Shown: positions 18,379-27,686 of the stretch, in pieces
How the letters are laid out: every line of letters begins with the position of its first letter
Numbering within the stretch: the stretch's first letter is position 1
NCBI GenBank assembly: GCA_913055625.1
Contig: CAJXJW010000001.1
Coordinates: 186,001 to 250,000 of the forward strand
Direction: 5' to 3'
DNA: 64,000 nucleotides
Source of the DNA: an uncultured Pseudomonadota bacterium
GTDB lineage: Bacteria > Pseudomonadota > Gammaproteobacteria > Steroidobacterales > Woeseiaceae
The notes under the pieces: generated by a model
The model's database searches: none
What the model was told of the DNA's origin: nothing
The model's input: only the letters and a program-made list of their open reading frames with translations
Program-made: the position numbers and the translations under genes

Positions 18379-18430
18379 CCCACCGACCGGCACCCGGTCA
18401 ACGTTCCAACAAGGGGAATTCGCGATCACG

Positions 18431-19420
18431 ATGAGCGCACGGCTGATCCAGTGCCTGGACGACGACGGCGAGCGTTGCGTCGCGACGGTGGATACGGACG
18501 GCAACGCGCGCGTGCTCGACGAGGTCCGCTCAACCTATGCGCTCGCGTGCGCTGTGCTCGAGGCCGGTACCACGCTGGAGGCCGCGGTCGCGCAGCATGC
18601 GACAGGTGCCGCCATCGATCTCGACGCGGCTCTCAACGAAGGTCGTCTGCTGCCGGCGATCGACCATCCGGATCCCGCGCACCTGTTGCTGTCCGGCACC
18701 GGACTCACGCATCTCGGCTCGGCGGAAGGGCGTGACCGCATGCACCGTGCTGCGGCGGGCGAGAACGAGACGGATTCGATGCGCATGTTCCGGATGGGGC
18801 TCGACGGCGGCAAGCCGGCCGACGGCCGTCCCGGCGTGCAACCCGAGTGGTTCTACAAGGGCGATGGTGACGCGATCGTCGGCCCGGGCGCGCCGCTGAC
18901 GTCGCCGTCGTTTGCCGAAGACGGCAGCGAGGAACCGGAGATCGCGGGCATCTACGTCATCGCTCCGGACGGCCTGCCGCGCCGGCTCGGCTTCTGCCTT
19001 GCGAACGAGTTCTCCGATCACGTGACCGAGCGGGGCAACTACCTGTGGCTCGCGCACTCGAAATTGCGGCCGGCGGCGCTCGGTGCCGAACTCATCAGCG
19101 ACCTGCCGACCGACGTCCGCGGGACCAGCCGAATTCGACGAAATGGTGACATTGCCTGGGAGAAGCCGTTCCTGACGGGCGAGGCGAACATGTCGCACAC
19201 AATCGCGAACCTCGAACATCACCACTTCAAGTACGCGCTGTTTCGCCGGCCGGGCGACGTGCACGTGCACTTCTTCGGTACCGCAACGCTGTCGTTCGCT
19301 GACGGGTTTCGTGCGGAGGAGGGCGACGAGTTCGAGATTACCGCACCGCCATTCCGGCTGCCGTTGCGCAACCGGCTGACGACTGCCGTCGCGGCGGCGG
19401 TCGCCGCGCAGCCGCTCTGA
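18431..19420 (+). CDS. FAH-superfamily protein, AraD1/GguC-like
   Basis: A 329-residue protein of the fumarylacetoacetate-hydrolase superfamily. It resembles the AraD1/GguC group, found in sugar-oxidation operons and assigned to 2-keto-3-deoxy-sugar acid (for example 2-keto-3-deoxy-L-arabonate) dehydration. Characteristic blocks are LLLSGTGLTHLGSAEGRDRMH, QPEWFYKGDGDAIVGPG, ANEFSDHVTERGNYLWLAHSKLRPAALG and GDVHVHFFGTATLSFADG. It is followed after one base by the sugar dehydrogenase and shares substrate logic with the lactonase and dehydratase at 20696-23378. Confidence 0.85.
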   Translation: MSARLIQCLDDDGERCVATVDTDGNARVLDEVRSTYALACAVLEAGTTLEAAVAQHATGAAIDLDAALNEGRLLPAIDHPDPAHLLLSGTGLTHLGSAEGRDRMHRAAAGENETDSMRMFRMGLDGGKPADGRPGVQPEWFYKGDGDAIVGPGAPLTSPSFAEDGSEEPEIAGIYVIAPDGLPRRLGFCLANEFSDHVTERGNYLWLAHSKLRPAALGAELISDLPTDVRGTSRIRRNGDIAWEKPFLTGEANMSHTIANLEHHHFKYALFRRPGDVHVHFFGTATLSFADGFRAEEGDEFEITAPPFRLPLRNRLTTAVAAAVAAQPL

Positions 19421-19421
19421 G

Positions 19422-20354
19422 ATGGCAGACAAGCCCATACGGCTTGCGCTGGTCGGCGTCGGCAAGATCGCGCGGGACCAACACGTGCCGGCGCTGGAAG
19501 CCAACCCCGACTTCGAACTCGTTGGCTGCGCGAGCCGCCACCAGTCTCTCGACGGTGTGCCGCATGCCGTCTCGCTGGAGGAACTGCTGGACACGGGTAT
19601 CGGGATCGACGCAGTGTCGATCTGCACGCCGCCGCAGGCGCGCTACGAGATCGCGGCGGCGGCGTTGCGGCGCTGCCTCGATGTAATGCTCGAGAAGCCG
19701 CCCGGTGCGACGCTGAACGAAGTAGCGGCGCTCGAGGGTCTTGCGAACGCCCAGGGCTCGTCGCTGTTTGCCACGTGGCACTCGCGCGAAGCGGCCAGCG
19801 TGGCGCCGGCGCGTGACTGGCTGTCGGGCCGGCGGGTCGTTCGCGTGCACATCGACTGGCGCGAGGACGTGCGCGTGTGGCACCCGGGGCAAACCTGGAT
19901 CTGGCAGGCCGGCGGCCTGGGAGTGTTCGATCCCGGCATCAACGCGCTGTCGATAATCACGCAGATCCTGCCGCAAAGTGTGCGCGTGATCGACGCAGAG
20001 CTTGCCGTACCGGAGAACTGCGAGACACCGATCGCGGCGAGCATTCGCATGCTGGGTGATGCCGGTGCGGAAGTGCTGGCCGAGTTCGACTTCCTGCACC
20101 CCGGCCCGCCGCGCTGGCAGATCGACGTGGAATGCGAGGATGGGCACCTGCGACTCACGCGAGGTGGCGCAGTGCTGGAGATCGACGGCGACACGCCTGT
20201 AACGGCCGAGGACCGGGAGTACGCCAACCTCTACCGCCGGTTCGCGGATCTGGTTCGTGCGCGGGAGAGCGACGTGGATTGCGAACCGCTACGCCTGGTG
20301 GCGGACGCGTTCCTGTGCGGCCGCCGACGCACGGTCGATGCCTTCGTCGAGTGA
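19422..20354 (+). CDS. Gfo/Idh/MocA oxidoreductase, sugar 1-dehydrogenase (D-galactose/L-arabinose type)
   Basis: A 310-residue NAD(P)-dependent enzyme. The Rossmann motif GVGKIARDQHVPAL is at residues 12-25, the catalytic EKPPGATL block follows the dinucleotide domain, and WQAGGLGVFDPGINALSI is the substrate-binding helix seen in D-galactose 1-dehydrogenase and Azospirillum-type L-arabinose 1-dehydrogenase. These oxidise the anomeric carbon to a lactone, the first step of a non-phosphorylative pathway whose next enzymes (SMP-30 lactonase, IlvD/Edd dehydratase) lie immediately downstream on the other strand. Sequence alone does not settle galactose versus arabinose or fucose. Confidence 0.88.
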   Translation: MADKPIRLALVGVGKIARDQHVPALEANPDFELVGCASRHQSLDGVPHAVSLEELLDTGIGIDAVSICTPPQARYEIAAAALRRCLDVMLEKPPGATLNEVAALEGLANAQGSSLFATWHSREAASVAPARDWLSGRRVVRVHIDWREDVRVWHPGQTWIWQAGGLGVFDPGINALSIITQILPQSVRVIDAELAVPENCETPIAASIRMLGDAGAEVLAEFDFLHPGPPRWQIDVECEDGHLRLTRGGAVLEIDGDTPVTAEDREYANLYRRFADLVRARESDVDCEPLRLVADAFLCGRRRTVDAFVE

Positions 20355-20410
20355 GTTACGAGGCAGATGGCGTCCGGATGCAATTGGTCAGCGCAGTGCG
20401 TTTGGAAAAT

Positions 20411-20684
20411 AAAAAGGTGTCTAAAAAGGTGTCAGGTTTATTTTTTTAAAACGGTGTCTAAAACGGTGTCAGGTTTATTTTTTCCTCAAGAATAAAAAGG
20501 TGTCAGGTCTATTTTTTCCTCAAGAATAAAAAGGTGTCAGGTTTATTTTTTCCTCATCTAAAAAGGTGTCTGTCTAAAAAGGTGTCAGGTCTATTTTTTC
20601 GCCGGTCTCGACGACTCTCATAGCAAAAAAATAAACCTGACACCTTTTTGTTTTTGGACACCTTTTTGGACACCTTTTTGGACG
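20411..20684. repeat. AT-rich GGTGTC repeat array with inverted end
   Basis: This region fills most of the 341-base gap between two convergent genes. There are eight direct copies of GGTGTC (20416, 20429, 20453, 20465, 20499, 20533, 20565, 20581), five of them extended to GGTGTCAGGTYTATTTTTT (20429, 20465, 20499, 20533, 20581). Three inverted copies (GACACC at 20639, 20657, 20669) follow. The last full direct copy (20576-20599) and the first inverted copy (20626-20649) are complementary at 23 of 24 positions around a 26-base loop. The base composition is sharply unlike the rest of the window. It could be a REP/BIME-like element and a two-way terminator. Confidence 0.85.
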
Positions 20685-20695
20685 GTGAACCTGGC

Positions 20696-21556
20696 TTATC
20701 CCCTGAACGGAGCTTGCGGCAATCCGCGTACGCCCGGATCCACTTCGAAGAGCATTCCGGCGTCCTGTTCTTCGTCTCTTCCGTGGGCCGCCGACGTGAC
20801 GAACATGCGGTCGAGACCGGTGCCCGCGAAGACGCAGCTCGTGATCCGGGATGCCGGCAACTCGATCGATCGTTCCCGTTTGCCGTCAGGGCTGAAGCGG
20901 CTGACGCAGCCGCCGTCCCAGTGCGCGACCCAGAGATAACCTTCGCTGTCCACGGTCATGCCGTCGGGGTATCCCCACTCGTCGGGAAACCGGATGAACT
21001 CGCGTCGTTCGCCCGGGTTCCCGCTGCCATCCATCGGGTACTTGTAGATCGTGCGCCGGGCGGAATCCGTGTGGTACATCGCCGCGCCGTCCGGGCTGAA
21101 CGCGGGTCCGTTCGTCACGCGATACCCGGAGTCGAGGCGCGTGATGCTGAAGTCCGTGTCGAGGCAATACAGCGAGCCCGACTCGGTGGCTTCTTCCGCG
21201 TCCATCGTCCCGGCCCAGATCCGTCCGCGCGCATCAGTCTTGGCGTCGTTCATCCGGTTGCCGGGAAGCTGCGGTTCCGGGTCGACGATAGGTGTGATCG
21301 AGAACGGGTCCAGCTTCAGCTCGACAAAACCCGATTGCAGGCCAGCAATGAAGCCGGGCCGATCGGCGCGTTCGATGAGCCAGCCGATACGCTCCGGCAT
21401 GTCCCAGGAGCGCACCGACAGGTCGTTGAGCGCGAGGCGGTGTATCGCCGGCGCCAGGATATCGACCCAGTAGACCGCGTTCTCCGCGGCAACCCAGCGC
21501 GGGCCTTCGCCGAGCTGGCAGCGAATGTCGCAACGTACGCGGTATGCGGCGGCCAC
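20696..21556 (-). CDS. SMP-30/gluconolactonase family sugar lactonase
   Basis: A 286-residue six-bladed beta-propeller lactonase that opens aldonolactones to aldonic acids. Family blocks are LGEGPRWVAAENAVYWVDI (metal ligand Glu), NRMNDAKTDARGRIWAGTMD (Asn/Asp ligands), VTNGPAFSPDGAAMYHTDS and EWGYPDGMTVDSEGYLWVAHWDGGCVSRFSPDG. All expected metal ligands appear present. It is the last gene of an operon galM - dehydratase - lactonase; its stop lies next to the GGTGTC array. It should act on the product of the dehydrogenase at 19422. Confidence 0.95.
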   Translation of the reverse strand: MAAAYRVRCDIRCQLGEGPRWVAAENAVYWVDILAPAIHRLALNDLSVRSWDMPERIGWLIERADRPGFIAGLQSGFVELKLDPFSITPIVDPEPQLPGNRMNDAKTDARGRIWAGTMDAEEATESGSLYCLDTDFSITRLDSGYRVTNGPAFSPDGAAMYHTDSARRTIYKYPMDGSGNPGERREFIRFPDEWGYPDGMTVDSEGYLWVAHWDGGCVSRFSPDGKRERSIELPASRITSCVFAGTGLDRMFVTSAAHGRDEEQDAGMLFEVDPGVRGLPQAPFRG

Positions 21557-21569
21557 GGCGGTGGCGGCG

Positions 21570-23378
21570 TCAGTGACTGTGGCGTGGCGCGCGGTACTTC
21601 TGGGCGAGGCGCTGGTATTTCGTCGCGTCCTTCAGCACCGCGCCCGTGTCGAGCTGGCTGACGGTCATGCGCTGTATTTCCTGCCACGGGGACTGGCTCT
21701 CCGGGTAGGCGTAGCCGCCGGCGGCCTCCAGTGCCTGCCGGCGCCGCTCGAGTTCGGCGTCGTCCACGAGCATGTCGGCAGTGCCACGCCCGAGGTCGAT
21801 GCGCACGGCGTCGCCCGTCTCGAGCAGTGCGAGGCCGCCGCCCACGGCGGCTTCCGGCGCGGCGTTCAGGATCGACGGTGAACCCGACGTGCCCGACTGC
21901 CGGCCGTCGCCGACACAGGGCAGGGTGCCGACGCCGGCGCGGATCAGTGCAGCCGGCGCGCGCATGTTCACCACCTCGGCGGAACCCGGGTAGCCGACCG
22001 GGCCGGTGCCGCGGATGAACAGGATCGTATTCTCGTCGATGCCGGAGTCCGGATCGTCGATGCGCGCGTGGTAGTCCTCCGGCCCGTCGAACACGACGGC
22101 CTTGCCTTCGAACGCGTTCGGGTCGTCCGGGTTCGAGAGATACTTCTTGCGGAACGCATCCGAGATCACGCTCGTCTTCATGATCGCCGAGTCGAAGAGG
22201 TTGCCCTTGAGTACCGTGAAGCCGGCCTTCGTCATCAACGGCCGGTCGAACGGCCGGATGACGTCCTCGTCGCGGATACGCGCGTTCCGGCAGTTGTCGC
22301 CGATTGATTTGCCGTTGACCGTCAATGCGTCCTCGGCGACCAGGCCCTTTTTCATCAGTTCCGACACGACGGCCGGTACGCCGCCGGCACGGTAGTAGTC
22401 CTCACCCAGGTACTCGCCGGCGGGCTGCAGGTTCACGAGCAGCGGCACGTCGAGGCCATGCGCCTGCCAGTCGTCCACGGTCAGTTCGACGCCGATGTGC
22501 GCGGCGATGGCATTCAGGTGGATGGGTGCATTCGTCGATCCGCCAATGGCCGAGTTGACGCGGATCGCATTGACGAACGCCTCGCGCGTCAGCACGTCCG
22601 ACGGCTTGCGGTCGGCGTGCACCATCTCGACGATCTGCTGCCCAGTTCGGTACGCACATTCCTGGCGGTCGCGGTGCGGCGCGGGAATCGCGGCGGAACC
22701 GGGCAGCGACATGCCGAGTGCCTCCGTCAGGCTGTTCATCGTCGTCGCAGTGCCCATCGTATTGCAGTAGCCGGTCGACGGCGCGGACGAGGCGACGAGC
22801 TTGATGAAGCCTTCGTAGTCCACCTCGCCGGCCGCGAGCATCTCCCGTGCCTTCCAGACGATCGTGCCGGAGCCGGTGCGTTCGCCGTCGTGCCAGCCGT
22901 TCAGCATCGGGCCGACCGACAACGCGATCGCCGGGATGTTCACCGTGGCGGCCGCCATCAGGCAGGCCGGCGTCGTCTTGTCGCAGCCGATGGTCAGCAC
23001 GACGCCGTCGAGCGGGTAGCCGAACAGGACTTCGACGAGAGACAGGTAGGCGAGGTTCCGGTCGAGCCCCGCCGTCGGCCGCTTGCCGGTCTCCTGGATC
23101 GGGTGCACCGGGAACTCGAGCACGATACCGCCGGCCTCGCGCACGCCTTCGCGAACGCGCTCTGCGAGCACGATGTGGTGCCGATTGCACGGCGACAGGT
23201 CGCTGCCGGTCTGCGCGATGCCGATGATCGGCTTGCCGGACTGCAGCTCCTCGAGCGACAGCCCGAAGTTCATGTAGCGCTCGAGGTACAGCGCCGTCAT
23301 ATCCGGGTTCGACGGGTCGTCGAACCATTCGCGCGATCGCAGTCGCTGCGCCGCGTCCTTCTTGCCGGGTCCGGCCAT
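21570..23378 (-). CDS. IlvD/Edd family sugar-acid dehydratase (arabonate/galactonate type)
   Basis: A 602-residue Fe-S dehydratase that converts an aldonate to a 2-keto-3-deoxy acid. The start is set at ATG 23378 ([39 protein letters not shown]), the usual beginning of this subfamily; the 48 upstream in-frame residues overlap the galM gene. Cluster cysteines C64 ([10 protein letters not shown]), C132 ([10 protein letters not shown]) and C205 ([10 protein letters not shown]) are all present. The subfamily with RSREWFDDP is mostly L-arabonate/D-xylonate/D-galactonate dehydratase rather than IlvD proper. It lies 13 bases from the lactonase gene. Confidence 0.93.
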   Translation of the reverse strand: MAGPGKKDAAQRLRSREWFDDPSNPDMTALYLERYMNFGLSLEELQSGKPIIGIAQTGSDLSPCNRHHIVLAERVREGVREAGGIVLEFPVHPIQETGKRPTAGLDRNLAYLSLVEVLFGYPLDGVVLTIGCDKTTPACLMAAATVNIPAIALSVGPMLNGWHDGERTGSGTIVWKAREMLAAGEVDYEGFIKLVASSAPSTGYCNTMGTATTMNSLTEALGMSLPGSAAIPAPHRDRQECAYRTGQQIVEMVHADRKPSDVLTREAFVNAIRVNSAIGGSTNAPIHLNAIAAHIGVELTVDDWQAHGLDVPLLVNLQPAGEYLGEDYYRAGGVPAVVSELMKKGLVAEDALTVNGKSIGDNCRNARIRDEDVIRPFDRPLMTKAGFTVLKGNLFDSAIMKTSVISDAFRKKYLSNPDDPNAFEGKAVVFDGPEDYHARIDDPDSGIDENTILFIRGTGPVGYPGSAEVVNMRAPAALIRAGVGTLPCVGDGRQSGTSGSPSILNAAPEAAVGGGLALLETGDAVRIDLGRGTADMLVDDAELERRRQALEAAGGYAYPESQSPWQEIQRMTVSQLDTGAVLKDATKYQRLAQKYRAPRHSH

Positions 23379-23395
23379 CGGTAGTCGCTCGCGTG

Positions 23396-24535
23396 TCAGT
23401 CGCTGCTGCCGGACGAAAAGCGCAGCAGCAGCGTGTTGGTGTAGGTATCGCCGGGGTTCAGCCGGGCTGACGGAAACGCCGGCTTGTTCGGCGAGTCCGG
23501 GTAGACCTGCGGCTCGAGGCACAGTGCATCGCCCTGGCGGTAGATCTGGTCGTGCTTGCCGATGTTCGTGCCGTCGAGGAAGTTGCCGGAGTAGAACTGC
23601 ACCGCGGGGGCGCTGGTCAGGAGTTCCAGCGTGCGCCCGCTGTGCGGGTCGTGCAGGCGGGCGGCGAGCTTCAGGCCCTCGCCGTCGAGCACGAAGTTGT
23701 GGTCGTAACCGCGGCCGAACACGATTTGCGGGTCGGTCGCGTCGCGCACGGCGTCGCCGATACGGCGCGGTTCGCGAAAGTCGAAGGCCGTGCCAGCGAC
23801 GTCGCGGAGTTCACCGGTCGGAATCAGTGTTTCGTCGACCGGCGTATAGCGGCGGGAGGGGATCTCCAGGACGTGGTCGAGGATGCCGTGGCCGCTGTCG
23901 GCGCCGGCGAGATTGAAGTACGCGTGGTTCGTGATATTGACGATCGTGGGCTTGTCGGTCGTCGCGGTGTAGTCGATGCGCAGGCTGTTGTCGTCTGACA
24001 GGGCATAGCGCGCGCGGACGGTGAGCTTGCCCGGGTAACCGCTGTCGCCGTCGGGACTCTCCAGCCGGAGCACGACGCTCGCGGGCGAGCCGCTTTCCAC
24101 GGACTCGATCGTCCAGTGCCGCTTGTCGAAGCCGACCACGCCGCCGTGCAGATGGTTCGGGCCGTTGTTCGCTTCGAGCGGGTAGCGCTTGCCATCGAGC
24201 GTGAACGCGGCCTTGCCGATACGGTTCGCGTAACGACCTACCGTGGCGCCGTGGTAGCCGCCCTTGTCGAGGTACTCCTGCGCGCTGTCGTAGCCGAGCA
24301 CGACGTCGGCAAGTTCGCCGTCAGCGTCCGGCACCGCGAGCGACTGGATCGTCGCGCCGAGCGACAGCAGGCGCACGTGCATGCCGTTGTCATTGGCGAG
24401 AACCACAGCCGTGACGGCGGTCCCATCCGACGTGGCACCGAACGGTTCACGCTCGGCCGTGGCGGCCCACGCACCGGCATTGACGGCAAACAGGAGACAG
24501 CCGGCCCAGCCGGCGCCGCGGACGGTTTTGCGCAT
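23396..24535 (-). CDS. galM: Aldose 1-epimerase with signal peptide
   Basis: A 379-residue mutarotase interconverting the alpha and beta anomers of aldoses. A signal peptide (about 1-25, ending AWA) places it in the periplasm. Core motifs are [47 protein letters not shown] and the late catalytic-glutamate block [15 protein letters not shown]. It heads the operon with the dehydratase (17 bases downstream) and lactonase, so it probably supplies the correct anomer for uptake and oxidation. GGGGG lies six bases before the ATG at 24535. Confidence 0.95.
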   Translation of the reverse strand: MRKTVRGAGWAGCLLFAVNAGAWAATAEREPFGATSDGTAVTAVVLANDNGMHVRLLSLGATIQSLAVPDADGELADVVLGYDSAQEYLDKGGYHGATVGRYANRIGKAAFTLDGKRYPLEANNGPNHLHGGVVGFDKRHWTIESVESGSPASVVLRLESPDGDSGYPGKLTVRARYALSDDNSLRIDYTATTDKPTIVNITNHAYFNLAGADSGHGILDHVLEIPSRRYTPVDETLIPTGELRDVAGTAFDFREPRRIGDAVRDATDPQIVFGRGYDHNFVLDGEGLKLAARLHDPHSGRTLELLTSAPAVQFYSGNFLDGTNIGKHDQIYRQGDALCLEPQVYPDSPNKPAFPSARLNPGDTYTNTLLLRFSSGSSD

Positions 24536-24587
24536 CGGTAACCCCCAGGGCAGCCTCCGCCGTGGCGACCTGCCCGGCGGCTAATAA

Positions 24588-24621
24588 GTCATACAAAATG
24601 GCAGGAATCGGCCGGTATGAC
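24588..24621. promoter_or_regulatory. Inverted repeat upstream of galM
   Basis: GTCATAC (24588-24594) and GTATGAC (24615-24621) are perfect inverted arms separated by 20 bases, in the 108-base gap between the divergent-facing ends of galM and pepF. TTGTCA on the minus strand lies inside the right arm. Candidate operator or promoter of the galM operon. Confidence 0.35.
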
Positions 24622-24643
24622 AAGGCTGCCCGGGGGGCGGACG

Positions 24644-26521
24644 TCAGCCCCCGGTCTGCTTGAGCGCGAGCAGGCGCTCCATCTCGTCCATGATCGCGTT
24701 CATCTCGGTGACCACCGCACGGTAGGGCTCCGGTGTCGCGAGGTCGACGCCGGCGTTCACCAGCAGCTTGTACGGGTAATCCGAGCCGCCGGCGCGGAGC
24801 AGGTTCTTGTAGTTCTCGACGCCTTCCTCGCCCTGTTCGACGATCTTCCGGTACAGCGCGGTGCCGGCGGTCTGCGACGTCGCGTACTGGAACACGTACA
24901 TGTTGTAGTAGAAGTGCGGCACGAACATCCATTCGTTCGTGTACAGGTCGTCGATCAGGACCACGCCCTGGTCGTGGCCGTGGTAGCGCTTCAGGATGTC
25001 ACCGTACATCTCGGTGATTTTCTCGCCGGACAGCGCTTCTCCGCGTTCCGCCGCTTCGTACAGCGCGAGTTCGAACTCGGCGAACATCGTCTGGCGGAAG
25101 AACGTGCCGCGCAGGTTTTCGAGGGCCATTCCGAGGTAGTAGAGGCGTTCGTCGACGGATTCGGCATGCTTCTCCACGTAGTCGCGCAGGATCAGCTCGA
25201 GTGACGTCGACGGGATCTCGGCGATGAACGTCGAGTAGCCCGCCGTCTCGAACGGCTGCGACTGCTTCGCGTACAGCGTGTGCATCGCGTGGCCCCACTC
25301 GTGGGCAAACGTCGACAGCGAGTCGTAGTCGTCGTTGTGGTTCAGCAGCAGGTACGGGTGCACGTCGTAGGCGAAGCCCGACATGTAGGCGCCGGAGCGC
25401 TTGCCGCGTTGCGGGTAGACGTGCATCCAGCGCTCGTCCATCGCCGCCTTCTGCATGTTCACCCAGTCTTCGCCCAGCACCTGCATCGCGGCGAGCGTGA
25501 TGGTCTTGCTGGTCTCGATGTCGAACGTCTTGTCCAGAGACACGAGCGGCGGGTAGATGTCGTAGTAGTGCATCTGCTCGACGCCGAGCATCTTTCCGCG
25601 CAGGCGGAAGTAGCGGTGCAGCGTCGGCAGCGCCTTGTTCACTTCCTCGACCAGCGTGTGGTACACCGCCGGCGGCAGGTTGTCGTTGAACAGCTCGCGG
25701 TCGAGCACGCTGTCATAGTGCCGCGCCTTGGCCAGCGCGACCTGGGTCTGAAGGTGCGAGTTGAGCACGAGCCCGACCGAGTTCCGGTATTCCTCCCACT
25801 GTCCCCAGAACGTGTCGAACGCGAGCTTGCGGTCATCGCGGTTCTCGCTGTTCCGGACCCGGGCGTAGCCCTGGGAGTCGACCGTCACCTCGTCGCCGTT
25901 GCTCAGCGTGATCGTCGGCCACGGGATGTCGGAGTTCGCGATCATGCTGTAGACGTTCGACGGTGCGCCGAACGTCTGCGAGAAGTACGACAACGTCTGC
26001 TCGGCTTCCGCGCCCAGCGTGTGCGGCGCGTTGCGCAGTGCGTCGTCGATCTGGTACGCAAATGGCGCGAGCCGATCGTCTTCCTCGACGTAGGACTCGA
26101 TGACTTCGCGGCCGACCTCGATCAGCTCGGGCTGCATCCACGCGGTCGACTCGCTGAAGCGTGCAAACATGATCTGCGCGGTCTGGCGGCGCTCCTGCGT
26201 CGCCGAGTCGCGCAAGTTTTCGTCCGCGCTGAGCGACGCGTACACGTAGACGCGCCCGGCCTTCTTCAGCGTATCGGACACGAGACGGTAGGTCTCGTAC
26301 AGCGACTCGGCGCTCTCGCCGAGTGTGCCGCGCCGGGCTTCGATGGCGTCGAAGGACGCCAAGACCTCTTCGCGGGCCGCGTTCCAGGCGGCTTCGGTCG
26401 GGTACAGCTCGGTCAGGTCCCAGGTGTAGCGCGGGTCCGGCGCCGTGCCCTCGTCGGCTGCCGCGGCGGGCAGCGTTTGAAACAGGATGGCCAGCAGCGC
26501 CGGCAGGATCGTGGCTCTCAT
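24644..26521 (-). CDS. pepF: Oligoendopeptidase F, M3 family, exported
   Basis: A 625-residue zinc peptidase that cleaves short oligopeptides. The zinc motif HEWGH is in STFAHEWGHAMHTLYA, with the third ligand glutamate in the following helix (FIAEIPSTSLELIL). The N-terminal oligo_F domain (YTWDLTELYPTEAAWNAAREEVLASF) is intact. Unlike cytoplasmic PepF it starts with a signal peptide (about 1-22, ending AAAADE), so it probably works in the periplasm. It is a single gene with its own promoter region to the right, divergent from the aldo/keto reductase. Confidence 0.95.
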   Translation of the reverse strand: MRATILPALLAILFQTLPAAAADEGTAPDPRYTWDLTELYPTEAAWNAAREEVLASFDAIEARRGTLGESAESLYETYRLVSDTLKKAGRVYVYASLSADENLRDSATQERRQTAQIMFARFSESTAWMQPELIEVGREVIESYVEEDDRLAPFAYQIDDALRNAPHTLGAEAEQTLSYFSQTFGAPSNVYSMIANSDIPWPTITLSNGDEVTVDSQGYARVRNSENRDDRKLAFDTFWGQWEEYRNSVGLVLNSHLQTQVALAKARHYDSVLDRELFNDNLPPAVYHTLVEEVNKALPTLHRYFRLRGKMLGVEQMHYYDIYPPLVSLDKTFDIETSKTITLAAMQVLGEDWVNMQKAAMDERWMHVYPQRGKRSGAYMSGFAYDVHPYLLLNHNDDYDSLSTFAHEWGHAMHTLYAKQSQPFETAGYSTFIAEIPSTSLELILRDYVEKHAESVDERLYYLGMALENLRGTFFRQTMFAEFELALYEAAERGEALSGEKITEMYGDILKRYHGHDQGVVLIDDLYTNEWMFVPHFYYNMYVFQYATSQTAGTALYRKIVEQGEEGVENYKNLLRAGGSDYPYKLLVNAGVDLATPEPYRAVVTEMNAIMDEMERLLALKQTGG

Positions 26522-26669
26522 GTCGGATTCCCCAGGGTTCTATCGGGCATTTTGACCGGCGGCAGCCGTCCGGTTCCCCAAATAGGATGCTGCAGGCGCC
26601 AAAAGCGTTGCATTTGGTACAGTATCGTCGCGGCACGACAATGAAAACCACAACGCCGGACCCCGACAC

Positions 26670-27686
26670 ATGCAGATCAACGACAAATCCGGGCTGCTGC
26701 CGTACACGGCCAGCAGCCAGCGTTACGACACGATGACCTACCGCCGCTGCGGCACGACCGGGCTCAAGCTGCCGGCCCTGTCGCTGGGCCTCTGGCACAA
26801 CTTCGGGTTCGTGGACCGGCTGTCGACCGGCCGCGAAGTCCTGCGGGCCGCGTTCGACCGCGGCGTCGTGCACTGGGATCTCGCCAACAACTACGGCCCG
26901 CCGTACGGTTCGGCCGAACAGAATTTCGGGCTGATGCTGAAAGCGGATTTCGCGGCACACCGCGACGAACTCGTGATTTCGACAAAAGCCGGCTTCGACA
27001 TGTGGCCCGGCCCCTACGGCGTTGGTGGATCGCGCAAGTACCTCGTCGCCAGCCTCGACCAGAGCCTCGCCCGCATGGGCGTCGACTACGTCGATATCTT
27101 TTATCACCACTGCCCGGACCCGGAGACACCGGTCGAGGAATCCCTCGGTGCCGTCCGCGACGTCGTCCGGCAGGGAAAGGCGCTGTATGCCGGCATCTCG
27201 AACTACGATCCGCAGCTCACAGCGCGGGCCATCGAATTCTTTGCCGAGGAGCGCGTACCGTTCGTGCTGCACCAGGCGCGCTTCTCGTTGCTGGAGCGCA
27301 CGCCGGAAGAAGGCCTGCTCGACGTGCTCGATGCAGGCGGCGTCGGCTGCATCGCGTACTCCCCGCTTGCCCAGGGCTTGCTGACCGACCGCTACCTCGA
27401 GGGCGTGCCGGACGATTCGCGGGCGGCGAAACCGTTCACTTACCTCGAAAAGGACGCGGTGAGCCGGCAGCAGAAGAAGCTCGTGGCGCTGAACCGAATT
27501 GCCGCGGCGCGCGGGCAGTCGCTGGCACAGATGTCGCTCGCATGGCTGCTGACGCGCAAGGCCGTGTGCTCGGTACTTATCGGCGCGAGCTCGCGCGAGC
27601 AGCTCGTCGACAACCTCGGCGCGCTCGACACGCCCGATTTCGACGCGGACACGCTTTCGGCCATCGACGATGTCCTGGCGGCGTAG
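26670..27686 (+). CDS. Aldo/keto reductase, YghZ/Gpr-like
   Basis: A 338-residue NADPH-dependent reductase of the AKR14-like group (L-glyceraldehyde 3-phosphate reductase). The tetrad is visible: D70 and Y75 in HWDLANNYGPPYGSAE, K106 in ISTKAGFD and His 146/147 in DIFYHHCPDPETP. The N-terminal YTASSQRYDTMTYRRCGTTGLKLPALSLGLWHNFG is diagnostic of the group. It overlaps the GH2 gene by 17 bases and is probably cotranscribed with it. It may reduce a sugar-derived aldehyde or methylglyoxal. Confidence 0.93.
   Translation: MQINDKSGLLPYTASSQRYDTMTYRRCGTTGLKLPALSLGLWHNFGFVDRLSTGREVLRAAFDRGVVHWDLANNYGPPYGSAEQNFGLMLKADFAAHRDELVISTKAGFDMWPGPYGVGGSRKYLVASLDQSLARMGVDYVDIFYHHCPDPETPVEESLGAVRDVVRQGKALYAGISNYDPQLTARAIEFFAEERVPFVLHQARFSLLERTPEEGLLDVLDAGGVGCIAYSPLAQGLLTDRYLEGVPDDSRAAKPFTYLEKDAVSRQQKKLVALNRIAAARGQSLAQMSLAWLLTRKAVCSVLIGASSREQLVDNLGALDTPDFDADTLSAIDDVLAA

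Noticed and set aside
20411-20684. CRISPR array
   Set aside because: Repeat units are unevenly spaced, partly inverted, without unique spacers of constant length, and no cas gene is nearby.
20648-21661. 337-codon plus-strand reading frame starting MFLDTFLDTFLDG
   Set aside because: It begins inside the repeat array (the repeated LDTF is translated repeat) and is antisense to the convincing SMP-30 lactonase; no homology is recognisable.
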